A stretch of 64,000 nt of DNA from Nocardioides islandensis (GTDB lineage Bacteria > Actinomycetota > Actinomycetes > Propionibacteriales > Nocardioidaceae), in NCBI RefSeq assembly GCF_015352455.1, contig NZ_JADKPN010000012.1:112769-176768 (forward strand). Reading direction: 5' to 3'. Shown here in pieces: positions 40,935-49,698 of this stretch (its first letter is position 1; each line of letters begins with the position of its first letter). The notes under the pieces were generated by a model that saw only the letters and a program-made list of their open reading frames with translations, had not been told where the DNA came from and made no database searches. Both the position numbers and the translations under genes were made by a program.

Positions 40935-42327
40935 CCGACGTCACGCGCGCGTTCCCGTGGAGCAGGTCGGTGGGGTCGTACTTCGCCTTCAGCTCGACGA
41001 GGCGCGCGAACTTGGCGGCGCCGTACGCCGCGGACACCGGGTCCACGTCGTCGAACTCCGACGAGCCGTTGACATAGGACCCGTCGGCGGCGGCGTACGG
41101 CCGCATCGCCTCGGCCAGGGACCGGACCCAGGCCTGTTCGCCGGGCAGCATCTCCGGTGCCGGGCAGACGCCGATGATGAACACGCCGAAGCGCGGTGAG
41201 CGACCGCCGCTGAAGGCGGTGGCGTCCTCGGGGACGGCGGAGTACGCGCCGTCGAGGCGGTAGAAGAGCACGATCGAGAGCGGCGAGACCTTCTGGGGGA
41301 AGTGCTCGGTGAGGGCGTCGATGACACCGTCGGACAGCTCCTGCACGTAGCAGCCCTTGTCGTAGCAGAAGAAGCCCCAGCCGTTGGCCTCGTCGAGCAT
41401 CTTCTGGAGCTCGACGTACGGCATCGGCGTCGCGAACTCGAACGCCGGCGGGACGGCGGAGCGGGCCTGCTCGAGCACGGCGGCGTGCTCCTCGGCCGAC
41501 CCGAAGCCGACGACCACCATGGCGTACCCGGGCTGGAGCTGGTGCTCGGCCGGCACGAAGGGGGCCGGAGGGGCGTTCAGGCCGCCGACGACGACGTTGA
41601 CGTCGGGCGGCAGCGAGTCGATGACCGTGCGCGCGTGGCGCAGCACCTCACCGCCCTGGTCGAGCGTCCAGAACACGATGCCGAACTGGATCATCGGGCC
41701 GGCCTCGTGCAGCGCGAACTCGAACTCCGTCACGACCGCGAAGTTGCCGCCGCCGCCGCGCAGGGCCCAGAAGAGGTCCGGGTTCTCGGTGTCGGAGGCG
41801 GTCATCAGCTCGCCGGCGGAGGTCACGACCCTGGCAGAGACCAGGTTGTCGATGGCCAGCCCGTGCTTGCGGCTGAGCCAGCCCATGCCGCCGCCGAGCG
41901 TCAGGCCGCCGACGCCGGTGTGGCTGATCAGGCCGACGGGTACGGCGAGCCCGTGCGCCTGCGTGGCCGCGTCGAGGTCGCCGAGCAGGGCACCGCCGCC
42001 CACCCTCGCCCGCCGGGCGTCCGGGTCGACGTGCACCTGGTTCATCGCACCGAGGTCGATGACGAGACCGTCGTCGACCACCGAGGCGCCGGACATGCTG
42101 TGGGCGCCGCCGCGGACGGCGACCTCCAGGCCGTGCGCCCCGGCGAACCGCACCGCCGCCTGGACGTCCGCCTCGTCGGCACACCTGACGACGGCCAGCG
42201 GGCGCCGGTCGATGGCGGCGTTCCAGACCTTCCTGGCCTCGTCGTAGGCCAGGTCACCGGCCTCGACGACGTCGCCGTGCAGCTGGCTGCGCAGGTCCGA
42301 GATCGGGGCGCTGGCGGTCTGGGTCAT
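40927..42327 (-). CDS. FAD-linked oxidase with BBE domain
   Basis: A 466-residue berberine-bridge-like oxidase: PCMH FAD-binding domain (about 35-210) with VAVRGGAHSMSGASVVDDGL (the His that can hold FAD covalently), GVGGLTLGGGMGWLSRKHGL and RGGGGNFAVVTEFEF, then a substrate domain and a C-terminal BBE segment (AKFARLVELKAKYDPTDLLH). Oxidises alcohols or sugars with O2; substrate unknown. ATG 42327 is supported by AGGGAGG at 6-nt spacing. Coupled to the lipocalin-like gene downstream. Confidence 0.88.
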   Translation of the reverse strand: MTQTASAPISDLRSQLHGDVVEAGDLAYDEARKVWNAAIDRRPLAVVRCADEADVQAAVRFAGAHGLEVAVRGGAHSMSGASVVDDGLVIDLGAMNQVHVDPDARRARVGGGALLGDLDAATQAHGLAVPVGLISHTGVGGLTLGGGMGWLSRKHGLAIDNLVSARVVTSAGELMTASDTENPDLFWALRGGGGNFAVVTEFEFALHEAGPMIQFGIVFWTLDQGGEVLRHARTVIDSLPPDVNVVVGGLNAPPAPFVPAEHQLQPGYAMVVVGFGSAEEHAAVLEQARSAVPPAFEFATPMPYVELQKMLDEANGWGFFCYDKGCYVQELSDGVIDALTEHFPQKVSPLSIVLFYRLDGAYSAVPEDATAFSGGRSPRFGVFIIGVCPAPEMLPGEQAWVRSLAEAMRPYAAADGSYVNGSSEFDDVDPVSAAYGAAKFARLVELKAKYDPTDLLHGNARVTSGG

Positions 42328-42426
42328 GGCGTGCCTCCCTGGAGTCGTGCGCGGGGGGCGGAAGAACTCTAGGCCCGTAGCTCCCCCCGGCACATCCCCT
42401 CGACCCACCGGGTTCCCCGAGCTCGG

Positions 42427-43419
42427 TCACGCGCGGCCCAGGGCCGCCAGGGCGTCGAGCTCGGCCTGCGTGCCGAGCGCGATCAGGACCGACCCCGCGC
42501 GGACGAGGCACTCGTCGCTCGGGTGCGGCACGAACTGCTCGCCCTCGCCGCGCCGCAGCGCCAGGACCAGGCCGCCCGTGCGGGTGCGCAGGTCGAGCTC
42601 GCCCAGCGAGCGGTCCGCGAGGTCGGACCCGGCGTCCACGTGGACGTCCTGGATGCGGAAGTCGAGGTCCTCGTCGTGCATCACGACGTCGAGGAACTCC
42701 GCGACCTCCGGCTGGAGGGCGAAGACCGCCATCCGGCGACCGCCGATGCGCTGGGGGTTGATCGCACGGGTGGCGCCGGCCAGGCCCATCTTGACCTTCG
42801 ACCCCGTCGTCCGGGCCCGCGCGATGATCACCAGGTCCGGCCGGAGCGCGCGAGCCGACAAGGTGACGTAGACCGTGTCGGCGTCGGTGTCGAGCGCGGC
42901 GATCAACGCCCGGGCGCGCTCGATGCCGGCAGCGCGCAGCACCGCGTCGTCGGTGACGTCACCGACGATGTACGCCGTGCCCTCGAGCGTGGCGAACCGC
43001 TCCGGGTCGCTGTCGACGACGACCACCTCGTGACCCATGCCGGTCAGGAAGTCGGCCGCCGCACGGCCCACCCGTCCGTAGCCGCAGATGACGACGTGGC
43101 TCGTCATCGCAGCGATGTTCTTGTCCATCCGACGCCTCCTCAGGTGCTCGCGCAGGTGACCCTCGGTGACCGCCTCGAGGATCACGCCGAGGTTGTAGAG
43201 GACCGTGCCGACGCCGACGACGATCAGCACGATCGTGAAGACCTGACCCGCCGGGCCGAGTGGGTGCACCTCCCGGAAGCCGACGGTGCCCACGGTCGTG
43301 ACGGTCTGGTAGAGCGCCTCGAGGAGGGTGAACCCCAGCAGCAGGTAGCCGAGGGTGCCGAAGACGGTCACGCCGACCAGCCCGACCACGGCGGTGCGGA
43401 TCCGGAGCAGTCCCTCCAT
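42427..43419 (-). CDS. Potassium channel with RCK (TrkA-N/TrkA-C) domains
   Basis: A 330-residue protein: TM1 about 8-30, pore and filter TTVGTVGF (about 41-48; the last position is F instead of the common YG/FG), TM2 about 57-83, then RCK-N with VVICGYGRVGRAA (about 109-121) and VVVDSDPERF, and a C-terminal TrkA-C domain (about 240-325). The order matches MthK-type ligand-gated channels, gated by NAD(H), nucleotides or Ca. The gene lies 12 bp after the GyrI-like gene in the same direction. Confidence 0.9.
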   Translation of the reverse strand: MEGLLRIRTAVVGLVGVTVFGTLGYLLLGFTLLEALYQTVTTVGTVGFREVHPLGPAGQVFTIVLIVVGVGTVLYNLGVILEAVTEGHLREHLRRRRMDKNIAAMTSHVVICGYGRVGRAAADFLTGMGHEVVVVDSDPERFATLEGTAYIVGDVTDDAVLRAAGIERARALIAALDTDADTVYVTLSARALRPDLVIIARARTTGSKVKMGLAGATRAINPQRIGGRRMAVFALQPEVAEFLDVVMHDEDLDFRIQDVHVDAGSDLADRSLGELDLRTRTGGLVLALRRGEGEQFVPHPSDECLVRAGSVLIALGTQAELDALAALGRA

Positions 43420-43431
43420 CGCTGCCGCCCC

Positions 43432-44043
43432 TCACCCGGCGTACGACTGCCTGATGATCGTCCTCAGCTTCTCCGGGGCCGCCCGGCGCGGGTCACCGAG
43501 GTAGATCTCGTGGTGCCGGTGCCGGCGCCCGTCGAAGACCAGCCCCTGCTCGGCCAGGAACGCGTGGAGCCGCGCGATGGTCGGACCCTCCGCGGCGTAC
43601 GGCCCCACGTGCAGCACCTGTGCCGCCGGCCCCTCCTCCCAGGTGACGAGGCGGACGTCGACCAGTGCGGCGATCCCCCGCTTCCGCGACGCCTCCTCGG
43701 CCACCCGGCCGACGAGCTCGCCGTCGACCTCGTCGGGCTGGCGGATCATCAGGCGCCAGCCCCACGCGCTCTTGTCGCCGCGGATGAAGACCGCCGGGTC
43801 CTCGGCCCAGAACAGGCCTTCCAGCGGGGAGACGCGGTAGACCGGTCCGCCCGCCTTCTTGAGCGCGAACTTCGCGCCGTACGACAGCGTGTACAGCGCC
43901 TGGACGGCCCCGGCGAACTCCGGGCTGTCCGGGCCGCCCCGGCCGTCCAGGCACAGGAACTTCAGTGGCGGGACCCGGACCAGCCTCGGGGTCTCGGTGG
44001 CGCGGTACAGGGACTCGACGGTGTCGGTGCGGACGTCGTTCAT
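43432..44043 (-). CDS. GyrI-like small-molecule-binding protein
   Basis: A 203-residue stand-alone GyrI-like (SOUL/BacNtr-fold) domain: VPPLKFLCLDGRGGPDSPEF at about 24-43, ALYTLSYGAKFALKKAG, AWGWRLMIRQPDEVDG and the C-terminal HHEIYLGDPRRAAPEKLRTI. Such proteins bind, and some hydrolyse, amphipathic compounds. Gene upstream of the K+ channel by 12 bp, so probably cotranscribed. Confidence 0.85.
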   Translation of the reverse strand: MNDVRTDTVESLYRATETPRLVRVPPLKFLCLDGRGGPDSPEFAGAVQALYTLSYGAKFALKKAGGPVYRVSPLEGLFWAEDPAVFIRGDKSAWGWRLMIRQPDEVDGELVGRVAEEASRKRGIAALVDVRLVTWEEGPAAQVLHVGPYAAEGPTIARLHAFLAEQGLVFDGRRHRHHEIYLGDPRRAAPEKLRTIIRQSYAG

Positions 44044-44119
44044 CGCAATGCCCTCCTGCTCCGAGCGTCCCGCCGCCCGGGGGCCCTGGCCAGGGTCGGA
44101 GGACCCGGGCCCAAGGGCC

Positions 44120-44995
44120 TCACGCCCGCACGGGCTCCGCGGGCCGTGACACCGCCACGGGCACCTCGGTCGTCCGCCAGACCTTGGCCCGCATCAGCAC
44201 GACGACGGCCATCGCGGCGCACGCGCCGAGGGTCGCGAAGCCGGTCTCGCCGGCGACGTACACCAGGCTCGCGGGCGAGCTGGCCACCACGAGGGAGGCA
44301 CCCATGTCGAACACCGTGTTGACCGAGTTGTGGGCCACGGCGACGGGCCAGATGCTGCCTGAACGGTCGCGGAGCCAGGCGTAGAAGACGCCGCCGGCGG
44401 TGATGGTGACGACGGCCGCAGGGGCGGTGATCCAGCGGTTGCCGCCCGTGTCGTAGGTCGTGGCCAGGCAGATCAGCGGCAGGTGGAACAGCCCGTGCAT
44501 GAGTCCGGTGAGGACGGCGGCGCGGCGCTTGTCGGTGAGCTCCTGCACCCGCGGCAGCAGGTAGCCTCGCCAGCCGATCTCCTCGCCCATGATGACGACG
44601 GTCATGATGACCAGGCCGACGACCAGGTTGAGGGTCCAGTCGAGCGCGCCGGCGACGGTGACGTGCACGTCGGTCAGCTCACCGGCCCCGACGAGCAGCG
44701 CCGTTCCGTACGCCGCCCCGCACAGGAGGAAGGGCAGGAAGAGGGCGGGCAGCCAAGTGCGGAGACCGAGGCGGCGCAGCCCGAACGAGCCCCAGAGTGC
44801 GCGGCGCTCCCCCTTCTCGAAGTAGGTGAAGGTCAGGATCGTGACGGCCACGGTCGGCACCATCACGCTGAGCAACAGGTTGATCTGGGCGTCGGGCAGG
44901 GCGACGGCGACGGCCAGGGCGAGGCCGTAGGCGAGGCCGGCGTACGCAGCGATCTCGCGGAGGGGCGAGCGGGTCCGGGTCGGGTTCGTGTTCAT
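44120..44995 (-). CDS. CPBP-family intramembrane metalloprotease
   Basis: A 291-residue membrane protein with about eight hydrophobic segments. Motif 1 is EEIGWRGYLLPRV (about 140-152, the EExxxR glutamates), motif 2 is GLMHGLFHLPL (about 167-177) and motif 3 is VAHNSVNTVFD (about 227-237). CPBP/Abi proteins process prenylated or peptide substrates and often give immunity to bacteriocins. A dyad shared with the two-component operon lies 63 bp upstream, suggesting control by that system. Confidence 0.88.
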   Translation of the reverse strand: MNTNPTRTRSPLREIAAYAGLAYGLALAVAVALPDAQINLLLSVMVPTVAVTILTFTYFEKGERRALWGSFGLRRLGLRTWLPALFLPFLLCGAAYGTALLVGAGELTDVHVTVAGALDWTLNLVVGLVIMTVVIMGEEIGWRGYLLPRVQELTDKRRAAVLTGLMHGLFHLPLICLATTYDTGGNRWITAPAAVVTITAGGVFYAWLRDRSGSIWPVAVAHNSVNTVFDMGASLVVASSPASLVYVAGETGFATLGACAAMAVVVLMRAKVWRTTEVPVAVSRPAEPVRA

Positions 44996-45057
44996 GTCCC
45001 GAAGCCTCGCGTCGAGGCCAGGTCCGGCGCGTCTGCCGGGAGGCCCGACCTGACCAC

Positions 45058-45071
45058 GTCTCCAGACAGAG
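45058..45071. promoter_or_regulatory. GTCTCCAGACAGAG dyad upstream of the CPBP gene
   Basis: This 14-nt sequence recurs, reverse-complemented, at 46883-46896 ahead of the histidine kinase gene. The core GTCT-CC-AGAC is an inverted repeat, and here it is extended by flanking TGAC...GTCA. It is a candidate binding site for the NarL-type response regulator. Confidence 0.5.
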
Positions 45072-45082
45072 TCACGAGGCGG

Positions 45083-45748
45083 TCAACCGCGTCCCGGGAC
45101 CGCCAGTCCGGACTCGTAGGCGTACATCACCAGCTGCGCTCGGTCGCGGAAGCCCAGCTTGGTGAGCAGGTGGCTCACGTGCGTCTTCACGGTGCCGTAC
45201 CCCAGGTGGAGGGAAGCGGCGATCTCCTGGTTGGACAGCCCCTGTGAGACCGCGAGCAGCACCTCGCGCTCCCGGTCGGTCAGCCCGTCGTCGACGGCGG
45301 AGCGTCCGGACGGCAGGGCGGCGAACCGCTCGATCAGCCGTCGGGTGACGCGGGGGTGCAGCAGTGCCTCCCCGGCCGCCACGACCTCGATGGCCTCGAG
45401 CAGCTGCTCGGGCCGGGTGTCCTTGACCAGGAACCCGCTCGCCCCGGACCGCAGCGCCTCCAGCACGAGGTCGTCCTCCTCGAACGTCGTCAGGACCAGC
45501 ACGCGGGTCGCGGCGCAGGCCGGGTCGGCCAGGATCGTCCGGGTCGCGGCCAGGCCGTCGAGGTGCGGCATCCGCACGTCCATCAGCACCACGTCGGGCG
45601 CGGTACGGCGGCACAGCGTCACCGCCTCCAGCCCGTCGCGCGCCTCTCCCACGACCTCGATGCCGGGCGACGACCCGAGCAGCAGCACGAACCCGGCGCG
45701 CACGAGGTCCTGGTCGTCGACCACCGCGACCCTGATGGGCGTACTCAC
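45083..45748 (-). CDS. NarL/LuxR-type response regulator
   Basis: A 221-residue regulator: receiver domain 1-125 with acidic pocket VVDDQDL (8-14), phosphoacceptor Asp in LMDVRMPHLDG (about 54-64), TTF and LVKD (Lys); LuxR-type HTH at about 150-212 (LTDREREVLLAVSQGLSNQE, GTVKTHVSHLLTKLGF). Its ATG overlaps the histidine kinase stop by 4 bp. Likely targets are the dyads at 45058 and 46883, meaning autoregulation plus the CPBP gene. Confidence 0.92.
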   Translation of the reverse strand: MSTPIRVAVVDDQDLVRAGFVLLLGSSPGIEVVGEARDGLEAVTLCRRTAPDVVLMDVRMPHLDGLAATRTILADPACAATRVLVLTTFEEDDLVLEALRSGASGFLVKDTRPEQLLEAIEVVAAGEALLHPRVTRRLIERFAALPSGRSAVDDGLTDREREVLLAVSQGLSNQEIAASLHLGYGTVKTHVSHLLTKLGFRDRAQLVMYAYESGLAVPGRG

Positions 45749-46848
45749 CGGCCGCCGCCGACCGGGAGCGACGCGTGCACGAGGAAGCCGTCGCCGCGGT
45801 CGCCGTACGTCAGCACTCCCCCGACCAGCCGGGAGCGCTCGTCGAGCCCGCGGAGGCCGTGACCACCCGAGGTACCGCCCGGTCGTGGCGGCCCGGGGTC
45901 GCTGACGTCGATCTCCAGACGGTCACCCGAGAGGAAGACCGCGACCGTCGCCGTCGACGCGGCCGAGTGCTTGATGACGTTGGTGAGGGACTCCTGGACG
46001 ATGCGGTACGCCGCCAGCGACACCGCCGGGTCCAGTCCCTCCACCGTGCCGGGCGCGTCGAGCCCGACCGACAGCCCGGCGGCGCGGACGTCCTCGATGA
46101 GGGACGGCAGGTCGTCCAGTCCTTGGGTCGGGGGCCGGGCACCGTCCTCCCCCTGCTCGCGGAGCATGCCGAGCATCGACCGCGTCTGCTCGAGGGCCTT
46201 CCGGCTGGTGTCCGCGATGACGCCGAGGGACTGCTCCGCGGCGTCCGGGTCGGTCCGGATGACGTGCGCCCCGACGCCTGCCTGCACGGCGATCAGCGAC
46301 ATGCTGTGCGCCACGACGTCGTGCAGCTCGCGCGCGATCCTCAGCCGCTCCTCGGTGACCGCGGCCCGCACGCGCTCGCTCTGCTGTTCGCGGCGCGCCC
46401 GCAGCGCCTCGGCCATCGCCCACGCCGCCACCAGGAGGGAGAGGGCCAGCAGCACGTCCTTGGTCCGCAGGTCCGGCACGCCCGCGAGCCCCAGCCCGAC
46501 GAAGCAGGCGATCCCCGCGCCGAGGCCGACGACCCCCTCGCGGCGGCTGCCGTAGGTCGCCAGCGAGAACAGGCTGAGCAGCATCAGCACCGACAGCAGG
46601 CCGATGTAGTGGAAGGTGCCGCTGACCACCAGGGCGCCCGTCACGAAGACGGCGTACGACGCCACGGGCCGGCGTCGCCGCCAGGCCAGCGAGCCCGCCG
46701 CGAGCACCGTCGCCACCGCGGACAGCACGTCGGGGTCGTGCAGGCGCGGGTCGATGCTGTCGGGGTCGGTCATCAGCAGGGACGCCAGCGCCAGGGCCAC
46801 CGCGACGACCGCGATCAGCGGGTCGACGAAGCGGTCGAGGCGTCTCAT
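45745..46848 (-). CDS. Sensor histidine kinase (HisKA_3 type)
   Basis: A 367-residue NarX/DesK-like kinase. The N-terminal ~145 residues form four or five membrane segments with no large extracytoplasmic loop, the pattern of intramembrane-sensing kinases that respond to membrane or envelope stress. HisKA_3 phosphoacceptor: RIARELHDVVAHSMSL (about 168-183). HATPase: LTNVIKHSAAS (N box, about 285-295), DPGPPRPGG and GHGLRGLDERSRLVGG. Forms a leftward operon with the response regulator. Confidence 0.92.
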   Translation of the reverse strand: MRRLDRFVDPLIAVVAVALALASLLMTDPDSIDPRLHDPDVLSAVATVLAAGSLAWRRRRPVASYAVFVTGALVVSGTFHYIGLLSVLMLLSLFSLATYGSRREGVVGLGAGIACFVGLGLAGVPDLRTKDVLLALSLLVAAWAMAEALRARREQQSERVRAAVTEERLRIARELHDVVAHSMSLIAVQAGVGAHVIRTDPDAAEQSLGVIADTSRKALEQTRSMLGMLREQGEDGARPPTQGLDDLPSLIEDVRAAGLSVGLDAPGTVEGLDPAVSLAAYRIVQESLTNVIKHSAASTATVAVFLSGDRLEIDVSDPGPPRPGGTSGGHGLRGLDERSRLVGGVLTYGDRGDGFLVHASLPVGGGR

Positions 46849-46882
46849 GGCGCGAGGCTACGCGGGGCGGGCGTCGGCCCAC

Positions 46883-46896
46883 CTCTGTCTGGAGAC
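46883..46896. promoter_or_regulatory. Second copy of the GTCTCCAGACAGAG dyad, upstream of the kinase gene
   Basis: The minus strand reads the same 14 nt found at 45058-45071. It lies 35 bp before the kinase ATG and directly abuts the MarR-gene stop. Both genes downstream of the two copies run leftward, so the motif sits in opposite orientation relative to each, as expected for a near-palindromic site. Confidence 0.5.
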
Positions 46897-47418
46897 CTAG
46901 AAGGCCGGCGCACGTTCCGGGATCGACGGGCACCGTCCGTCGTCGAACCCGCACACGGACACGTCGCACCATCGGCAGAGGTGGCGCGCCTCGGCCCGGG
47001 TGGTGGCCGCCTCCGCCAGGAGGGTCGACCCGGCGCCCGCCAGCGCACCGACCTCGGCCGCCGAGAGCGAGGACAGGGCATCCTGCAGAGCCGCCTCGCG
47101 GGCCTTCAGCACACGCGTCGCTGCGCGCCGGCCCTGGGCGGTGAGGGCGACGACGGCCCGACGGCGGTCGGCCGGGTCACGGCGGCGCACGACGTCGCCT
47201 CGCGCCTCCAGCGCGTCGACGACGCGGACGGTACGGGAGTGGCTGAGGTGGAGGCCGGACGCCAGCGCCTCGATCGGCAGACCGTCGCCCCAGGCGAGCA
47301 GGGCCGTCAGGGCCGACGCGGTCTCGCCCCGGAGCCGCGTCGTCGCCTCGACCGCGGCCCGCATCCGGTCGGCGAGGAGCAGCGCGGCCGCGCCGATGAC
47401 GTTGACGTCGTGGTCCAC
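46897..47418 (-). CDS. MarR-family regulator with Cys-rich tail
   Basis: A 173-residue winged-helix MarR regulator: HTH around 50-75 (IEALASGLHLSHSRTVRVVD) and wing RRRDPADRRRAVVALT. The C-terminus carries HLCRWCDVSVCGFDDGRCP, four Cys that could bind metal or sense oxidation; similar tails occur in actinobacterial MarR proteins. The start is uncertain: GTG 47418 gives the usual MDHDVNVIGAAALL opening, GTG 47442 would add eight residues; neither has a Shine-Dalgarno, so a leaderless message is possible. Divergent from a lipoprotein gene 38 bp away. Confidence 0.82.
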   Translation of the reverse strand: MDHDVNVIGAAALLLADRMRAAVEATTRLRGETASALTALLAWGDGLPIEALASGLHLSHSRTVRVVDALEARGDVVRRRDPADRRRAVVALTAQGRRAATRVLKAREAALQDALSSLSAAEVGALAGAGSTLLAEAATTRAEARHLCRWCDVSVCGFDDGRCPSIPERAPAF

Positions 47419-47424
47419 GGTGGA

Positions 47425-47447
47425 AATGTATGCCACGAGCACATATT
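47425..47447. promoter_or_regulatory. AATGTATG-N7-CACATATT dyad, candidate MarR operator
   Basis: An imperfect inverted repeat (6 of 8 positions paired) fills most of the 38-bp gap between the divergent MarR and lipoprotein starts. It is strikingly AT-rich against its surroundings. MarR proteins usually repress from such sites. Confidence 0.45.
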
Positions 47448-47456
47448 GTGCGACGG

Positions 47457-48083
47457 ATGAGGCGGATCCTCGGGGTGGCGGTCGCGGCGCTCACGCTGGT
47501 CGTCGCCGGCTGCACGGACGAGGACTCGAGCCGGGCGTCGGCTCCGTCGACCAGCCCGACGGCCACGGCCGGGCACCAGATGAGCGCGGCCAAGGCCCGG
47601 GGGATCCTGGCCGGGCTGACCGCGCCGGCCGGCGGGAGCTTCGACGGTGGCACGTTCTACGTGGGCCACCCGATCCCCGGGCCGACGACGGTGCTGGAGG
47701 GACGGCTGGCCTCCATGTCGTGGGACTTCTACTACCTGCTCGACACCGGCAAGCGCGGGTCATGGGGCGCGGCCGTCAAGATCTTCCGCACCCCGGCGCA
47801 GGCGACGAGGGCGGCCGACGCGTTCGCCGTGTTCTGGGGCTGCGACGGGGCGCGCACGGTGATCGGCGACATCGACACCACGGCGTACGACGAGCTGATG
47901 GCGACGTCCTGCAAGCGGGCCGGCGGCACGGACTACCTGGCGACCGTGAGCGCCGTGCACGGCCGGGTGACCTCGAACCTGACGGTGGCCGCGACGACGC
48001 CCGAGCTGGCCGTGGCCGAGCTCGAGGCGGCGTGGTCATCCCTCACCGAAACGTCACAACAGGCCGCCCGCGACCTGGGCTGA
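47457..48083 (+). CDS. Putative lipoprotein
   Basis: A 208-residue protein with a lipobox (LTLVVAGC, Cys about 19) and a Ser/Thr/Pro-rich linker, then a ~150-residue domain with no recognised family (FDGGTFYVGHPIPGPTTVLE, MSWDFYYLLDTGKRGSWGAA, one further Cys pair FWGCDG/ATSCKR). Expected on the outer face of the membrane. The gene is divergent from the MarR gene and probably under its control. Confidence 0.7.
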   Translation: MRRILGVAVAALTLVVAGCTDEDSSRASAPSTSPTATAGHQMSAAKARGILAGLTAPAGGSFDGGTFYVGHPIPGPTTVLEGRLASMSWDFYYLLDTGKRGSWGAAVKIFRTPAQATRAADAFAVFWGCDGARTVIGDIDTTAYDELMATSCKRAGGTDYLATVSAVHGRVTSNLTVAATTPELAVAELEAAWSSLTETSQQAARDLG

Positions 48084-48102
48084 CCGCGCGTACCCTCGTG
48101 GC

Positions 48103-49698
48103 GTGGGTGGCCCTCAGGGTCTCGGGCGCGTCCGGCTGGCGGAGATCGTCGCCGCCCTGTCGCTCGGCGTCGACCTCGGGTTCGACCAGCCGATGGAGCA
48201 CGTGCTCCGTCAGTGCCTGATCGCCCTGCGGCTCGCGGAGCGGGTGGGGGTCGAGGAGGACGGGCGGGTCGCCGTCTACTACACGGCCCTCCTCACGAAC
48301 GTGGGGTGCCACTCGGACGCCCACGAGCAGGCGAAGTGGTTCGGCGACGACATCTTGCTCAAGGCGGACAAGTACACGCACGCCCACCACAAGCTGCAGG
48401 GCGCGGTGGCCACCCTGCGGCAGTTCGGGTCGGGCGGGGGGATGGCGCACCGGTTCCGGTTGGGACTGGAGTTCGCGGTGTCGGGGCACCGTGACCTGAG
48501 CACCATGATCGAGCACCATGCCCGGATGGCCCGGCGGCTCGGCGAGGACCTCGGGCTGGCGCCGGATACCCTGGCCGCGCTGGACGCGTCGTACGAGCAG
48601 TGGGACGGCCGCGGGTACCCCGGCGAGCTCGGCGGCGACGACGTCCCTCTCGCCGCCCGGCTCGCTCTCATCGGGGAGTTCGTCGAGGTCGCGCACCGGG
48701 TCGGCGGGATCGAGGGCGCCCGCGCTCTGCTGCGGAACGGGAAGGGCAAGGAGTTCGACCCGTACCTGGCCGACGCCCTGGTCGGCGAGGCGGACCTGCT
48801 GCTGGCCGAGCTCGACACCGTCGACGCGTGGGACGCGGTGATCGGCTCGGAGCCGGCGCTGGCGATCGTGCTCACCGAGGACGAGGTCGACGCGGCACTG
48901 CTGGCGGTCGCGGACTTCGTGGACCTCAAGTCGCCGTACTCCCTCGGCCACGCCCGGGCGGTGGCGGAGCTGGCGGCCGAGGCGGGTAGGGCGCTCGGAC
49001 TGCCCGAGGGCGACGTACGCCTGCTGCGGCGGGCCGGGCTGGTGCACTGCTTCGGCAAGCTCGGCGTCTCCAACGCCATCCTCGACAAGCGGACGCCGCT
49101 GACGCGCGGCGAGCGCGAGCGGCTGCACCTCGTCCCGTACCTCACCCACCGGATGCTCCGGCAGTCGCCGGCGCTGCGTCCGGTCGGGGACCTCGCGGCA
49201 CAGTACGCCGAGCGGCTGGACGGCTCCGGACACCCGGCCGGCCTCGCCGGACCGGCCGTCTCGCTGCCGGCCCGGGTGCTGGCGGCCGCCCACGCGTTCC
49301 AGGCGCTGCGGGAGCCGCGTGCGGACCGCGAGCCGCACCCGCCCCGGGAAGCCGCCACGCGGCTGCGCGCCGACGTACGGGCCGGACGCCTCGACGGCGC
49401 TGCCGTCGAAGCGGTGCTGTCGGCGGCCGGCCAGCCCGGCTCGCGCCGGGTGGCCGGGCCGGCCGGGCTGACCGCGCGGGAGGTCGACGTGCTCTCCCTG
49501 GTGGCGCGCGGGCTGACCACCAAGGAGATCGCGGACCGGCTGGTCATCTCCCGCAAGACGGTGGCCAACCACGTCGAGCACATCTACGCCAAGATCGGCG
49601 CCTCGACGCGGACCGCGGCCGCGTTGTTCGCGACCCAGCACGGGCTGCTCGTCACGCCGACTGCATCGCCGCCAGGTTCCGCTCGAGCACTGCGTTGA
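48103..49698 (+). CDS. HD-GYP-like domain protein with LuxR-type HTH
   Basis: A 531-residue protein with two HD-type halves (about 40-260 and 265-430) and a C-terminal LuxR HTH (about 460-515; LTAREVDVLSLVARGLTTKE, KTVANHVEHIYAKIG). In the second half the expected HDIGK is HCFGKLGV, so the metal-binding Asp is Cys, while the GYP-region RLDGSGHP is kept; catalysis is doubtful and ligand sensing more likely. Begins 20 bp after the lipoprotein gene. Its last 47 bp overlap the convergent cupin gene. Confidence 0.82.
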   Translation: MGGPQGLGRVRLAEIVAALSLGVDLGFDQPMEHVLRQCLIALRLAERVGVEEDGRVAVYYTALLTNVGCHSDAHEQAKWFGDDILLKADKYTHAHHKLQGAVATLRQFGSGGGMAHRFRLGLEFAVSGHRDLSTMIEHHARMARRLGEDLGLAPDTLAALDASYEQWDGRGYPGELGGDDVPLAARLALIGEFVEVAHRVGGIEGARALLRNGKGKEFDPYLADALVGEADLLLAELDTVDAWDAVIGSEPALAIVLTEDEVDAALLAVADFVDLKSPYSLGHARAVAELAAEAGRALGLPEGDVRLLRRAGLVHCFGKLGVSNAILDKRTPLTRGERERLHLVPYLTHRMLRQSPALRPVGDLAAQYAERLDGSGHPAGLAGPAVSLPARVLAAAHAFQALREPRADREPHPPREAATRLRADVRAGRLDGAAVEAVLSAAGQPGSRRVAGPAGLTAREVDVLSLVARGLTTKEIADRLVISRKTVANHVEHIYAKIGASTRTAAALFATQHGLLVTPTASPPGSARALR

